From: Rhodospirillales bacterium
Lineage (GTDB): Bacteria > Pseudomonadota > Alphaproteobacteria > Rhodospirillales > JADHTD01
Length of the DNA: 14,785 nt
NCBI GenBank assembly: GCA_016776525.1
Contig: JADHTD010000035.1
Coordinates: forward strand, 1-14,785
Reading direction: 5' to 3'
Shown here: positions 1 through 7,696 of the stretch, one piece after another
Numbering within the stretch: position 1 is the stretch's first letter
Layout: every line of letters starts with the position of its first letter
The notes under the pieces: generated by a model
What the model was told of the DNA's origin: nothing
The model's database searches: none
The model's input: only the letters and a program-made list of their open reading frames with translations
Position numbers and translations under genes: made by a program

Positions 1-1134
1 GCCGTGGCCCGCCAAGCGGGGTTGTTGGAAGACAGGGTCATTATCGACCTGCCCGTCTCCCTACCGCCGACTTTGGGCGTCGGCGCTTTCATGAAGGCCA
101 CCGTCGCCCGTATCGACGGTAACTTGGCCATTGTCGATGGCGACGGGGAAAACCTGGACGAGCCAGCTGCCTTGCGGCGGCACGGACTGAGGATTGACGC
201 CGTTATAGCGGAAGGGAAACCAAGTCTTATTGGACACGACCTTCACCCGGATTTCATTTCGACCCGGATAGCCGATGATTGTGGCGTGCCCGGTCTCGGT
301 GTGCAGCATCATCACGCCCATCTGGCGGCGGTTGCTGCCGAACATGGGCTGATGGACCCTTTTATCGGCCTGGCTCTGGATGGTTTCGGCATGGGTACGG
401 ACGGCGGTTCCTGGGGTGGCGAATTGATGGCTGTAGAACGGTCAGCCATGCGGCGTCTGGGTTATCTCAATCCGTTGCCGTTACCCGGCGGCGATGCGGC
501 GGCCCGCGCCCCGTGGCGGATGGCGGCGGCGGCGCTTTTTGATCTGGGCCGCGCCGGGGAAATTGACCAACGCTTTGCCGGTCAACCCGGTGCCGACCTG
601 CTGGCGGCGGTCATGCAATCGAAGACCTGCCGCCGAACGTCCAGCGCCGGCCGCCTGTTTGATGCCGCCTGCGGCCTGCTTGGACTGCGCCTGCAAGCAG
701 ACTTTGAGGGACAGGCTCCCATGGAATTAGAGGCCTTGGCCGATGCGCCGCGGGTGTTGGACCGGGGCTGGCGGATAACCGAGGATAACCGGCTTGATTT
801 GCGGCCCCTGTTGCAAGCCTTGTCGGATATGCAGCCGGGGCCGGGGGCCAACCTGTTCCACGGTACGCTGGCGGCGGCGCTGGCCGATTGGGTCATTGCT
901 GCGGCCAAGAAAAACGGCGTAAACACTGTCGCCCTTTCCGGCGGCTGCTTCCTGAATAAGGTGTTGAAGGGGATCCTGAGCGGACGATTGCAGGACGCCG
1001 GACTGCACGTCTACGGCAACCGGCTGCTATCCCCCGGCGATTCCTGCGTCAGCCTCGGCCAGGCCTGGGTCGCCGCCTGGAGCCTCAAGGGCCACGAGAG
1101 CATAGATCGTGAAGGACCGACGCCATGTGCTTAG
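1..1134 (+). CDS. hypF: Carbamoyltransferase HypF, Kae1-like domain (5' end at window edge; possibly short HypF1-type)
   Basis: HypF transfers the carbamoyl group of carbamoyl phosphate to the C-terminal cysteine of HypE, the first step in making the CN ligands of [NiFe]-hydrogenase. The visible protein is the C-terminal Kae1-like domain: VQHHHAH metal-binding motif near residue 100, DGFGMGTDGGSWGGE, LPLPGGDAAARAPWRMA, TSSAGRLFDA, FEGQAPMELEALA, and the C-terminal LSGGCFLNK and SLGQA motifs. The reading frame is open to the window edge, and a GTG at position 4 is a possible start. The residues before PPTLGVGA do not resemble the RRxRGYVP segment that ends the YrdC domain in full-length HypF. 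This fits a short form lacking the acylphosphatase, zinc-finger and YrdC domains, like HypF1 of Ralstonia eutropha. It overlaps hypC by 10 nt. Family assignment is secure; completeness is not. Confidence 0.9.
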   Translation, partial: AVARQAGLLEDRVIIDLPVSLPPTLGVGAFMKATVARIDGNLAIVDGDGENLDEPAALRRHGLRIDAVIAEGKPSLIGHDLHPDFISTRIADDCGVPGLGVQHHHAHLAAVAAEHGLMDPFIGLALDGFGMGTDGGSWGGELMAVERSAMRRLGYLNPLPLPGGDAAARAPWRMAAAALFDLGRAGEIDQRFAGQPGADLLAAVMQSKTCRRTSSAGRLFDAACGLLGLRLQADFEGQAPMELEALADAPRVLDRGWRITEDNRLDLRPLLQALSDMQPGPGANLFHGTLAAALADWVIAAAKKNGVNTVALSGGCFLNKVLKGILSGRLQDAGLHVYGNRLLSPGDSCVSLGQAWVAAWSLKGHESIDREGPTPCA

Positions 1135-1361
1135 CCGTCCCCATGGAAGTGATCGAACTGCTTGACGGCAACCTGGCCCGGGTGGCCCTGGGCGGCGTCG
1201 AAAAGACAGTCGCCCTCGACCTGTTGAGCGATGTGGCGGTGGGTGACTTTGTCCTCATCCATGTAGGTTTCGCCCTGTCCCGCCTCGACCGGCACGAAGC
1301 AGAGGAAACCCTAGCTATGTTCGAAACCATGGCCCGTGCCAAAGAGGCGGCGGCATCATGA
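1125..1361 (+). CDS. hypC: [NiFe]-hydrogenase maturation chaperone HypC
   Basis: HypC is a small chaperone that works with HypD in assembling the Fe(CN)2CO unit and then delivers it to the hydrogenase large-subunit precursor. The 78-residue protein starts MCLAVPMEV, the family signature; Cys2, exposed after removal of the initiator Met, is the essential iron-binding residue. The rest is the short beta-barrel typical of HypC/HupF (residues about 5-50) and a charged helical tail, and the length is normal. The start codon lies inside the 3' end of hypF and the stop overlaps the hypD start in an ATGA, so translation is probably coupled along the operon. A HybG-type paralogue specific for another hydrogenase cannot be excluded. 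Confidence 0.95.
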   Translation: MCLAVPMEVIELLDGNLARVALGGVEKTVALDLLSDVAVGDFVLIHVGFALSRLDRHEAEETLAMFETMARAKEAAAS

Positions 1362-2485
1362 ACGGGAAAATTCTGAGTGACGGTTTCCGCAATCCGCGCC
1401 ACGCGGAGGCCTTGGTGGCCGCCATCCATGAAGAAGCCGACTCCGGGCGGCACTACCGGATCATGGAATTCTGCGGCGGCCATACCCATGCCATTGCCCG
1501 CAACGGCTTGGCCGACCTGTTGCCGGACCCGGTGAAGCTGGTTCACGGGCCGGGCTGTCCGGTCTGTGTGCTGCCGGTCGGGCGGCTCATCATGGCGATG
1601 GAACTGGCCCAACGCGAAGAGGTTATTCTGACCAGTTACGGCGACATGCTACGGGTACCCGCAGGACCGGGCCGCAGCCTGACCCGTGCCCGCGCCGAAG
1701 GCGCCGATGTGCGCATGGTCTATTCCCCGCTGGATGCCCTGGAAATGGCCCGCGCCAACCCGCACCGCCAGGTGGTCTTCCTGGCCATTGGCTTTGAAAC
1801 GACGGCCCCGGCAACGGCGGCCGTGGTGAAACGGGCCCGGGCCGAGGGTATCAAAAATTTTTCCGTGCTCTGCAACCACGTGGTGACCGTGACGGCGATG
1901 ACCGCCGTGCTCGATGGCGAGGACGGACGACGCATTGACGGCCTGATCGGTCCGGGTCATGTGTCGTGTGTGATCGGCGCCGATGCCTTTGCCGGCGTTG
2001 CCCGGCATTACCAACGCCCCATCGTCATTTCCGGTTTTGAGCCGCTCGATATGCTCGATACCGTGCTCCGGGCCGTGCGCCGCCTCAATGCCGGTGAAGC
2101 CGGTGTAGAAAACGCCTATGGGCGGGCCCTGGACGGGGCCGGCAATAAACAGGCGCAGGCCTTGATGGCCGAGGTCTTTGCGCTGCGCGAAAGTTTCGAA
2201 TGGCGCGGCCTGGGAACGGTTGCCGCCAGCGGCTATCGCTTAGCCGATGACTTTGCGGCCTTTGATGCCGAAAGCCGTTTCGAACTGCAATACCGGGTCG
2301 TTCCCGAGCCGAAATCCTGTGAATGCCCGTCGGTCCTGCGCGGCGCCAAGGAACCGGAAGACTGTGTCCTGTTCGGCAAGGCCTGCACGCCGGAACAGCC
2401 GGTCGGCGCCTGCATGGTCTCCAGCGAAGGGGCCTGTGCGGCAGCCTATCTGTTCCGCCGCGATGCCCGGCGGTTGTCGGCATGA
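1358..2485 (+). CDS. hypD: [NiFe]-hydrogenase maturation scaffold HypD
   Basis: HypD is the [4Fe-4S] scaffold protein on which, together with HypC, the Fe(CN)2CO unit is put together. At 375 residues it has the usual length. Conserved motifs are visible: FCGGHTH with Cys39, GPGCPVCV with Cys67 and Cys70 (the redox-active cysteine pair), AIGFETTAPATA in the middle, GPGHVSCVIG, and the C-terminal cysteine-rich part CECPSVLRG...CVLFGKAC...GACMVSSEGAC, which holds the iron-sulfur ligands. The start overlaps the hypC stop and the stop overlaps the hypE start, both as ATGA. All key cysteines are present, so the gene looks functional. Confidence 0.97.
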   Translation: MNGKILSDGFRNPRHAEALVAAIHEEADSGRHYRIMEFCGGHTHAIARNGLADLLPDPVKLVHGPGCPVCVLPVGRLIMAMELAQREEVILTSYGDMLRVPAGPGRSLTRARAEGADVRMVYSPLDALEMARANPHRQVVFLAIGFETTAPATAAVVKRARAEGIKNFSVLCNHVVTVTAMTAVLDGEDGRRIDGLIGPGHVSCVIGADAFAGVARHYQRPIVISGFEPLDMLDTVLRAVRRLNAGEAGVENAYGRALDGAGNKQAQALMAEVFALRESFEWRGLGTVAASGYRLADDFAAFDAESRFELQYRVVPEPKSCECPSVLRGAKEPEDCVLFGKACTPEQPVGACMVSSEGACAAAYLFRRDARRLSA

Positions 2486-3498
2486 CCAAAAAACCGGATT
2501 GCATCGAACTGACCCACGGGTCAGGCGGCCTGGCCACCGATCGCCTCATCAGCGACCTGTTTATGGCCGCCTTCGACAATCCGGAACTGGCCCGGCGCAA
2601 CGACGGCGCTGTCATCGACCGGGTTGACGGCCGCATCGTCGTTTCCACCGACGGTCATGTGGTGACACCCTTGTTTTTTCCGGGCGGCGATATCGGCCAG
2701 TTGGCGGTGCATGGAACGGTTAACGACGTCGCCGTCATGGGAGCCGAACCGCTGTCGCTGACCGCTGGGTTCATCATCGAGGAAGGCTTTGAAGTGGCGT
2801 TGTTGGAAAAGATTGTCCGGTCCATGGGCGCCGCCTCCCGCGCCGCCGGTGTGCCCGTCGTTGCCGGTGACACCAAGGTGGTCGAACGGGGTAAGGCCGA
2901 CGGGGTCTTTATCACCACCACCGGCATCGGCTGGCTGAAGGACGGCATTGATCTATCCTGCGAACAGGCTCGTCCCGGTGACGCCGTGCTGGTCAGCGGC
3001 ACCGTCGGCGATCATGGCCTGACCATCCTGGCGGCCCGCGAAGGGTTGGACCTCGGCCCGGAACTTAAATCGGACAGCGCCGCCCTGCACGCCATGACCA
3101 AGCGCCTGACCGAAGCCGTGCCGGGCTTGAAGGTAATGCGCGATGCTACCCGTGGCGGCCTGGCGGCAGTGCTTCACGAAATCGCCGAGGCTTCGGGCGT
3201 CGGTATGCTGATCACTGAAGCCGCCGTACCGGTTTCCGATGCGGTAAAGGGGGCAGGGGAATTGCTGGGCCTCGATCCTTTTCACGTCGCCAACGAAGGC
3301 AAGTTGGTGGCGGTCTGTCCGGCTGAGCAAGCCGAGGCTGCCTTACAGGCCCTGCGCGCCGATTCCCGGGGGAGCCAAGCGGCGATCATCGGTACCGTCA
3401 CCGACGATGCGGACCGCTTTATCGAAATCGAGACTCCGTTCGGCGGGCGGCGTCTTCTGACCCGCCCCGAAGGCGACCCGCTGCCCCGTATTTGCTGA
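2482..3498 (+). CDS. hypE: Carbamoyl dehydratase HypE
   Basis: HypE dehydrates the S-carbamoyl group on its C-terminal cysteine with ATP, producing a thiocyanate that is passed to the HypC-HypD iron. It belongs to the PurM/AIR synthetase-like ATP-binding family. The chosen ATG at 2482 gives 338 residues starting MTKKPDCIELTHGSGG, which is where the family homology begins. A longer in-frame start at 2323 exists, but its extra 53 codons only translate hypD in another frame. The GSGG segment near residues 13-16, the DIGQLAVHGTVNDVAVMGA nucleotide-binding region and the C-terminal PRIC with the modified cysteine at residue 338 are all present. The ATGA overlap with hypD means no free-standing ribosome site is needed. 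It is the last gene of the operon. Confidence 0.96.
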   Translation: MTKKPDCIELTHGSGGLATDRLISDLFMAAFDNPELARRNDGAVIDRVDGRIVVSTDGHVVTPLFFPGGDIGQLAVHGTVNDVAVMGAEPLSLTAGFIIEEGFEVALLEKIVRSMGAASRAAGVPVVAGDTKVVERGKADGVFITTTGIGWLKDGIDLSCEQARPGDAVLVSGTVGDHGLTILAAREGLDLGPELKSDSAALHAMTKRLTEAVPGLKVMRDATRGGLAAVLHEIAEASGVGMLITEAAVPVSDAVKGAGELLGLDPFHVANEGKLVAVCPAEQAEAALQALRADSRGSQAAIIGTVTDDADRFIEIETPFGGRRLLTRPEGDPLPRIC

Positions 3499-3574
3499 TC
3501 ATATTTTTTTTCACTTATGTAGTTCGCAAAAGCGCCGGACTGTGGAGATAGAAAGACGCTAACTCAAAGAATGG

Positions 3575-3625
3575 AACCTAAATAGAAACAGTGTTCATGG
3601 TATGAACACTGTTTCTATTTAGGTT
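3575..3625. terminator. Perfect 24-bp inverted repeat with 3-nt loop, putative bidirectional terminator
   Basis: Arms 3575-3598 and 3602-3625 are exact reverse complements (left arm begins AACCTAAATAG and ends GTGTTCAT) around the loop GGT at 3599-3601. Only 7 of 24 arm bases are G or C, far below the flanking genes. It sits between the convergent stops of hypE and the GH88 gene, where a shared terminator would be expected. Neither side carries a clean U-tract directly after the stem, so this is not a textbook intrinsic terminator. A regulatory RNA hairpin or an insertion remnant is possible. The rest of 3499-3664 shows only a run of eight T at 3504-3511, without a convincing stem before it. 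Confidence 0.5.
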
Positions 3626-3664
3626 GGGGAAAATTATTTTCTTTAATGACAGGCGAGCTGTGCC

Positions 3665-5050
3665 CTACAAAAACCCGTTAAAGAATCGATAGGGCGGCTG
3701 ACCGTCGGCCTGTCGCTGGACCAGCAGGGCGGCTTCGCGCAGATGGTAGTCCCCCCACATGCAGGATTCACCGTGCGGCACCGTGTGACCGGCCGGGATA
3801 TGGTCCCAGCCGTTGGGCCGGTGGTAAATGCTGTGCAGCAAAAGCCCTTCGTGGCTCTCGTCGGTACTGAGATAGGGTTCTTCCAGTAGCCTCCTAAGGA
3901 CGGTCAGCCCGGCCTGGCGGTATTTGGTGGCGGCTTCGCTGTCGCCTTTGCCGTCTAGGTAACCGCCCAGGCGGATCAGTCCCTGGGCGGCGATGGCCGA
4001 GGCCGAACTGTCGATCGGCTCAAAGTCGTTGAAGGGATCGGACGGCGAGGTTTTGTGGTCCGGCAGGTTGGCCAACCCCGGCGCGCCGGTATCCCAATAA
4101 CAAACGCCGTCGGTCGGAGTGTTCTCGATATAATGATCCGACGTCGCCCGGGCACAGCGTTCAAGGATGGCCATAACCTCGGCCCGCGGCAGGGTCTCGG
4201 CAAAGTCGGCGTCGTCCATTTCGTTGAACAGTTCCAGCAGTTCCGCCGAGCCAGTCAGGGCCCAGGCCTGACCCCGGGTCCAGGTGGAAAAGGCGGAATA
4301 GCCCTGCTGCGTGCTGGGACAGCGGAACTGGCCGTCGTTGAGGTTGAAAATGGCTTCGTGGCAGGTGCGGCCCCATTCGTCGTAGGAATCGCGGCCCTCG
4401 CCATAAAAAACGATGTACTTATCGGTGGCCCGGATGTGGCGGACCATGCGGGCCAACAGCGACACCGATTCGTCATGTTCACCCGACAGCCGGTGACCCA
4501 GAAGGTGGGCGACGGCCATGGCTCTTAACGTGCGCAGGGTGTCGACGAACAGGGAATGAGGACCGTTGAAGGAATAGACATACCCCAGGTCGCCATCCAG
4601 GTCGGTCCAGCGCCGGGCCTGTACGGCGCCGCTGGCTTTCAGGGCCATGTCGTAGAATTCCCGTTCCCAGGCATTGTCGGGAATTTTCCCTTCGCTCATC
4701 AGGCGCCGAAGGTTGCCGTAAGTCGACACATTGTTGAAACCGTGGTCATGGACGCCGAAATGGGTGACGTGCGGAGCCATGCGGTCGCGGGTCCGGTCGC
4801 GTCCGAGGGTAAGCATTTCCTCATCGCCGGTGACGTCGAACTGCAACAGGGCGGCGCCGAACTGGAAGCCCTGTGTCCATTCGGTCCAACCGCGGCTGGA
4901 ATACTTGCCTTCGACGGTGAAGACGGGGGCTCCGGCATCGGCGTCCCAGCGGTCTTCGAGGGCGCGGATCTTGATGGCGGACAGCCGCCACATTTCCTTC
5001 AACGAGGCCGATAAATCTTTCGGCGTCAAAGTGGTGTCGATATCGATCAT
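3665..5050 (-). CDS. Glycoside hydrolase family 88, unsaturated glucuronyl hydrolase-like
   Basis: GH88 enzymes remove the unsaturated uronic acid that polysaccharide lyases leave at the non-reducing end of oligosaccharides, by a hydration mechanism. The 461-residue protein has the family's alpha/alpha-barrel landmarks: TEWTQGFQFGAALL (residues 56-69), HDHGF with Asp102, LFVDTLRTLR with Asp170, STWTRGQAWAL (255-265) and, late in the chain, DGVCYWDTGAP and DSSASAIAAQGL. Asp102 and Asp170 line up with the two essential aspartates of the Bacillus enzyme (inference from motif alignment by eye). There is no signal peptide, so it acts in the cytoplasm, as known UGLs do. It is the last gene of the eda-kdgK-SDR operon, 18 nt after the SDR. 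No strong ribosome site is seen before the ATG. The exact oligosaccharide is unknown, and a GH105-type rhamnogalacturonyl specificity is possible. Confidence 0.85.
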   Translation of the reverse strand: MIDIDTTLTPKDLSASLKEMWRLSAIKIRALEDRWDADAGAPVFTVEGKYSSRGWTEWTQGFQFGAALLQFDVTGDEEMLTLGRDRTRDRMAPHVTHFGVHDHGFNNVSTYGNLRRLMSEGKIPDNAWEREFYDMALKASGAVQARRWTDLDGDLGYVYSFNGPHSLFVDTLRTLRAMAVAHLLGHRLSGEHDESVSLLARMVRHIRATDKYIVFYGEGRDSYDEWGRTCHEAIFNLNDGQFRCPSTQQGYSAFSTWTRGQAWALTGSAELLELFNEMDDADFAETLPRAEVMAILERCARATSDHYIENTPTDGVCYWDTGAPGLANLPDHKTSPSDPFNDFEPIDSSASAIAAQGLIRLGGYLDGKGDSEAATKYRQAGLTVLRRLLEEPYLSTDESHEGLLLHSIYHRPNGWDHIPAGHTVPHGESCMWGDYHLREAALLVQRQADGQPPYRFFNGFL

Positions 5051-5068
5051 GGCTGTCTACTTCGCTTT

Positions 5069-5839
5069 TTAAAGGGTTTCAATCTGGTGGCCGCCATCGA
5101 CCATGATGACCTGTCCGGTGGAATAGGCGAGGTCACCGCGGGCCAGCATGGCGACGGCCTTGCCGATATCTTCCGGCTCCCCCCAGCGGGGTTGCAGGAA
5201 GAGGCCTTCGGCGATCAATTTGTCATACTTTTCTTTGACCGATGAGGTCATGTCGGTGGCGATAACACCGGGCCTGACCTCGTAAACCATGATGCCGTAT
5301 TCAGCCATGCGCGCCGCATACAGCTTGGCAGCCATGGTCAGGCCTGATTTGCTGATGCAGTACTCGCCGCGGCTGACCGAGGCCACCGTTGCCGAGAACG
5401 AGGTGATGAAAATAATGGTGCCCTGGAAGGCATCATCGGCCTGTTTCTGTTCGATCATCCAGTTGGCCGCCAACTGAGTGAGGAAATATGGGCCTTGCAG
5501 GTTGATCCGCATCAGGCGTTCGAAGCTTTCCTCGCCGGCCTCCAGGATATCGTCGCGGGCGTTGGGGGCGACTCCGGCATTGTTGACCAGCACGTCGAGG
5601 CGGCCGAATCTTCCTTTGACGGAATTGATTAGGGTTTGGCGGTCGGCGGCGCTGGAAATATCAGCCTTCACATACAAAACCTCGACGCCGAGATCGCGCA
5701 GTTCGGTTGCCGCATCTTCGGCTTCATCGGAGACCCCGCAAAAAGCGATGTCGTAGCCTTCCCCGGCCAGGGTCTTGGCGATACCGAGGCCGATACCGCG
5801 GCGGCCACCGGTAACCAGGGCGACTTTATTGTCGGACAT
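5069..5839 (-). CDS. SDR-family NAD(P)-dependent oxidoreductase, probable keto-uronate reductase
   Basis: This is a classical short-chain dehydrogenase/reductase of 256 residues with a complete active site: TGGRRGIG cofactor loop (10-17), NNAG (86-89), Asn113, Ser147, Tyr160 and Lys164 in YCISK. The VYEVRPGVIATDM segment and the C-terminal VDGG are typical of the FabG-like group, and automatic annotation often calls such genes 3-ketoacyl-ACP reductase. The context argues for sugar-acid metabolism instead: it lies between kdgK (24 nt gap) and the GH88 gene (18 nt gap). A role reducing 4-deoxy-5-hexoseulose uronate to KDG, as the SDR reductase A1-R of alginate-degrading Sphingomonas does, or a KduD-type role, is inferred. 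The two arginines after TGG may favour NADPH. A GGAG ribosome site (complement of 5846-5849) supports the start. Confidence 0.85.
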   Translation of the reverse strand: MSDNKVALVTGGRRGIGLGIAKTLAGEGYDIAFCGVSDEAEDAATELRDLGVEVLYVKADISSAADRQTLINSVKGRFGRLDVLVNNAGVAPNARDDILEAGEESFERLMRINLQGPYFLTQLAANWMIEQKQADDAFQGTIIFITSFSATVASVSRGEYCISKSGLTMAAKLYAARMAEYGIMVYEVRPGVIATDMTSSVKEKYDKLIAEGLFLQPRWGEPEDIGKAVAMLARGDLAYSTGQVIMVDGGHQIETL

Positions 5840-5863
5840 GTTTCTCTCCGTTTCCTTGTCGCT

Positions 5864-6895
5864 CTATCGTTGGACGCGCCCGGAAGCGTCGCCGCCCATC
5901 AGCTTTTCGACCTCGGGGACGCTGACCCGGTTGAAGTCACCGCCGATGGAATGCTTGAGGCAGCTGGCGGCCACCGCGAACTCCAACGCTTCCTGTTTGT
6001 CGCTGCGGGTCAGCAGGCCGCAGATTAGCCCGGAGGCAAAGGCGTCGCCACCCCCGACCCGGTCGACAATGTCGGTGATCTCATATTTGCGGCTGAGGCG
6101 GAAACCGTCTGCGTCGCGCAGGCAAGCCGACCAGCCGTTGGTATCGGCGCTGCGGCTTTCGCGGAGCGTGATCGCCATGTCGGTCAGGTTGGGGAAAGTT
6201 TCCATCATTTTGGCTGTCAGCGCTTCGTACTTGGCGGTGTCCAGTTCGCCGCTTTCGACGGCAACATCTACATGCACGCCCAAGGATTTCTGACAATCTT
6301 CTTCGTTGGCGATGCCGACATCGACGAACTTGACCAGTTCGGTCATGACCTCAGGTGCCGTCTTGCCCCATTTCCACAGCTTGCCCCGGAAATTGAAATC
6401 ACACGACACGGTGACGCCCAGGTCGCGGGCCGCCTTCACCGATTCCAGCGAGAGCGCGGCGGCGCCTTCGCTGATGGCCGGCGTGATGCCGCTGATGTGG
6501 AACCAGTCGGCGCCGTCGAAAACGGCTTTCCAGTCGATGGCGCCGGGCTGGCCTTCGGCGATGGCTGAATTGGCCCGGTCGTAGACCACCTTCGACGGGC
6601 GCTGGTTGGCCCCCGTTTCCAGGTAATATATACCCATGCGGCCCGGCCCATGCTGGATGAGGCTGGTGTCGACCCCAAATCGGCGCAATTCACCGATGCA
6701 GGCGTCGCCGATGTCGTTATCCGGCAGCAAGGTAACGAAGGCGGCGTCGAGACCGTAGTTGGCAAGGGACACCGCTACATTGGCCTCACCGCCACCGAAC
6801 GTCGCTTCGAAGGAGGGAGATTGGAAAAAGCGCTCAAAGCCCGGCGTTTTCAGCCGCAGCATAATCTCGCCGAAGGTGACAATGCGTTTACTCAT
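5864..6895 (-). CDS. kdgK: 2-keto-3-deoxygluconate kinase, PfkB family
   Basis: KdgK phosphorylates 2-keto-3-deoxy-D-gluconate to KDPG with ATP in the cytoplasm. The 343-residue protein has the PfkB fold: N-terminal TFGEIMLRL, the substrate-side glycine motif FGGGEANVAVSLANYG (about residues 33-48), and the C-terminal signature DRVGGGDAF (278-286) with catalytic Asp284 and the anion-hole glycines. GIANEEDC is also in place. The ATG overlaps the eda stop as ATGA, which ties it translationally to the KDPG aldolase and makes KDG the most likely substrate rather than fructose or ribose. Length and motifs look intact. Confidence 0.92.
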   Translation of the reverse strand: MSKRIVTFGEIMLRLKTPGFERFFQSPSFEATFGGGEANVAVSLANYGLDAAFVTLLPDNDIGDACIGELRRFGVDTSLIQHGPGRMGIYYLETGANQRPSKVVYDRANSAIAEGQPGAIDWKAVFDGADWFHISGITPAISEGAAALSLESVKAARDLGVTVSCDFNFRGKLWKWGKTAPEVMTELVKFVDVGIANEEDCQKSLGVHVDVAVESGELDTAKYEALTAKMMETFPNLTDMAITLRESRSADTNGWSACLRDADGFRLSRKYEITDIVDRVGGGDAFASGLICGLLTRSDKQEALEFAVAASCLKHSIGGDFNRVSVPEVEKLMGGDASGRVQR

Positions 6896-7536
6896 GATCC
6901 GCTCCTGGCGTCTTTGGCGATGGCCACGGCTTCCCGGGTCAGGTCGCTGATCTTTTCAAACTCACCGCCGGAAATCATATCGGCGGCGACCATCCAACTG
7001 CCGCCGCAGGCCAGCACTTTGGGCGAGGCCAGATAGTCGGCAAGATTGTTGGTGCTGATGCCGCCGGTGGGTATGAATTTGACGTTGCCATAGGGCCCGC
7101 CCAGGGCCTTCAGGGTCTTGAGGCCGCCGAAGGCCTCGGCCGGGAAGAATTTCAGCGCCGTCAGGCCGAAGCCCAAAGCCGCCTCGATATCGGTCGGCGT
7201 GCAGACACCGGGGAAGACCGGTGTATCGTGCTTTTGGCAATAGGCTACGACGGTGGGGTTGAAGCCGGGGGCGACGATAAAGCGGGCGCCGGCGCCGATG
7301 GCCTGTCCGGCCTGTTCCGTGGTCAGCACCGTCCCAGCGCCGACCAGCATGTCCGGCCGGGCATCAACGATGCTGGTGATGGCGGCTTCGGCGGCAGTGG
7401 TGCGGAAGGTGATTTCAGCCACCGGCAGGCCGCCATCCGTCAGGGCGTCGGCCAAGTCCAGGGCTTGCCCTGCGTCTTCGATCTTGACGACCGGAACGAC
7501 GCCAAGAGAACCAATGATTTCAAGGATTTCAGTCAT
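6892..7536 (-). CDS. eda: KDPG / KHG aldolase
   Basis: Class I aldolase splitting 2-keto-3-deoxy-6-phosphogluconate into pyruvate and glyceraldehyde 3-phosphate, the last Entner-Doudoroff step. The 214-residue chain has the family length and active site: EITFRT with Glu41, GAGTVLT, PGFNP, PGVCTPTDIEAA, and ALKFFPAE with Schiff-base Lys129, followed by the phosphate-binding PTGGIS. It is the promoter-proximal gene of the uronate operon, and its stop overlaps the kdgK start by 4 nt. A GGGAG ribosome site lies about 11 nt before the ATG. Because it is bundled with kdgK and a GH88 enzyme, this copy probably serves uronate catabolism, not glucose. Whether another eda exists in the genome cannot be seen here. 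Confidence 0.94.
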   Translation of the reverse strand: MTEILEIIGSLGVVPVVKIEDAGQALDLADALTDGGLPVAEITFRTTAAEAAITSIVDARPDMLVGAGTVLTTEQAGQAIGAGARFIVAPGFNPTVVAYCQKHDTPVFPGVCTPTDIEAALGFGLTALKFFPAEAFGGLKTLKALGGPYGNVKFIPTGGISTNNLADYLASPKVLACGGSWMVAADMISGGEFEKISDLTREAVAIAKDARSGS

Positions 7537-7634
7537 TTTTATTTGTTCTCCCGCTACTGGGCAGTCATTGTTAAGTAAATAAATGGTTACATATTTTCAC
7601 GGATAAAACAAGGGCTTATAGAGAATTACCATAA

Positions 7635-7649
7635 TATTGAGTCGCAATA
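7635..7649. promoter_or_regulatory. Inverted repeat TATTG-N5-CAATA, candidate operator
   Basis: TATTG (7635-7639), spacer AGTCG, and CAATA (7645-7649) form a perfect 5-bp inverted repeat about 100 nt upstream of the eda start. It lies in an otherwise AT-rich divergent spacer, where a uronate-responsive repressor (IclR/KdgR or GntR type in other bacteria) would be expected to bind. No regulator gene is in the window, so the assignment is only positional. Confidence 0.3.
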
Positions 7650-7696
7650 ATATAGTGTTCCAGCCAAAGGCCAAACCTTAACGGGGCGGACAGAAC

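Noticed and set aside
2323..2481. Upstream in-frame extension of hypE
   Set aside because: The additional 53 codons lie within hypD and resemble no HypE. The ATG at 2482 gives the family start and an ATGA overlap like that between hypC and hypD.
3504..3511. Run of eight T just after hypE as an intrinsic terminator
   Set aside because: No stable stem-loop directly precedes it. The GGCGGG/CCCGCC pairing inside hypE is too far upstream.
7575..7590. GTAA-N8-TTAC as a GntR-type operator
   Set aside because: Arms of only four bases in AT-rich sequence are expected by chance, and there is no other support.
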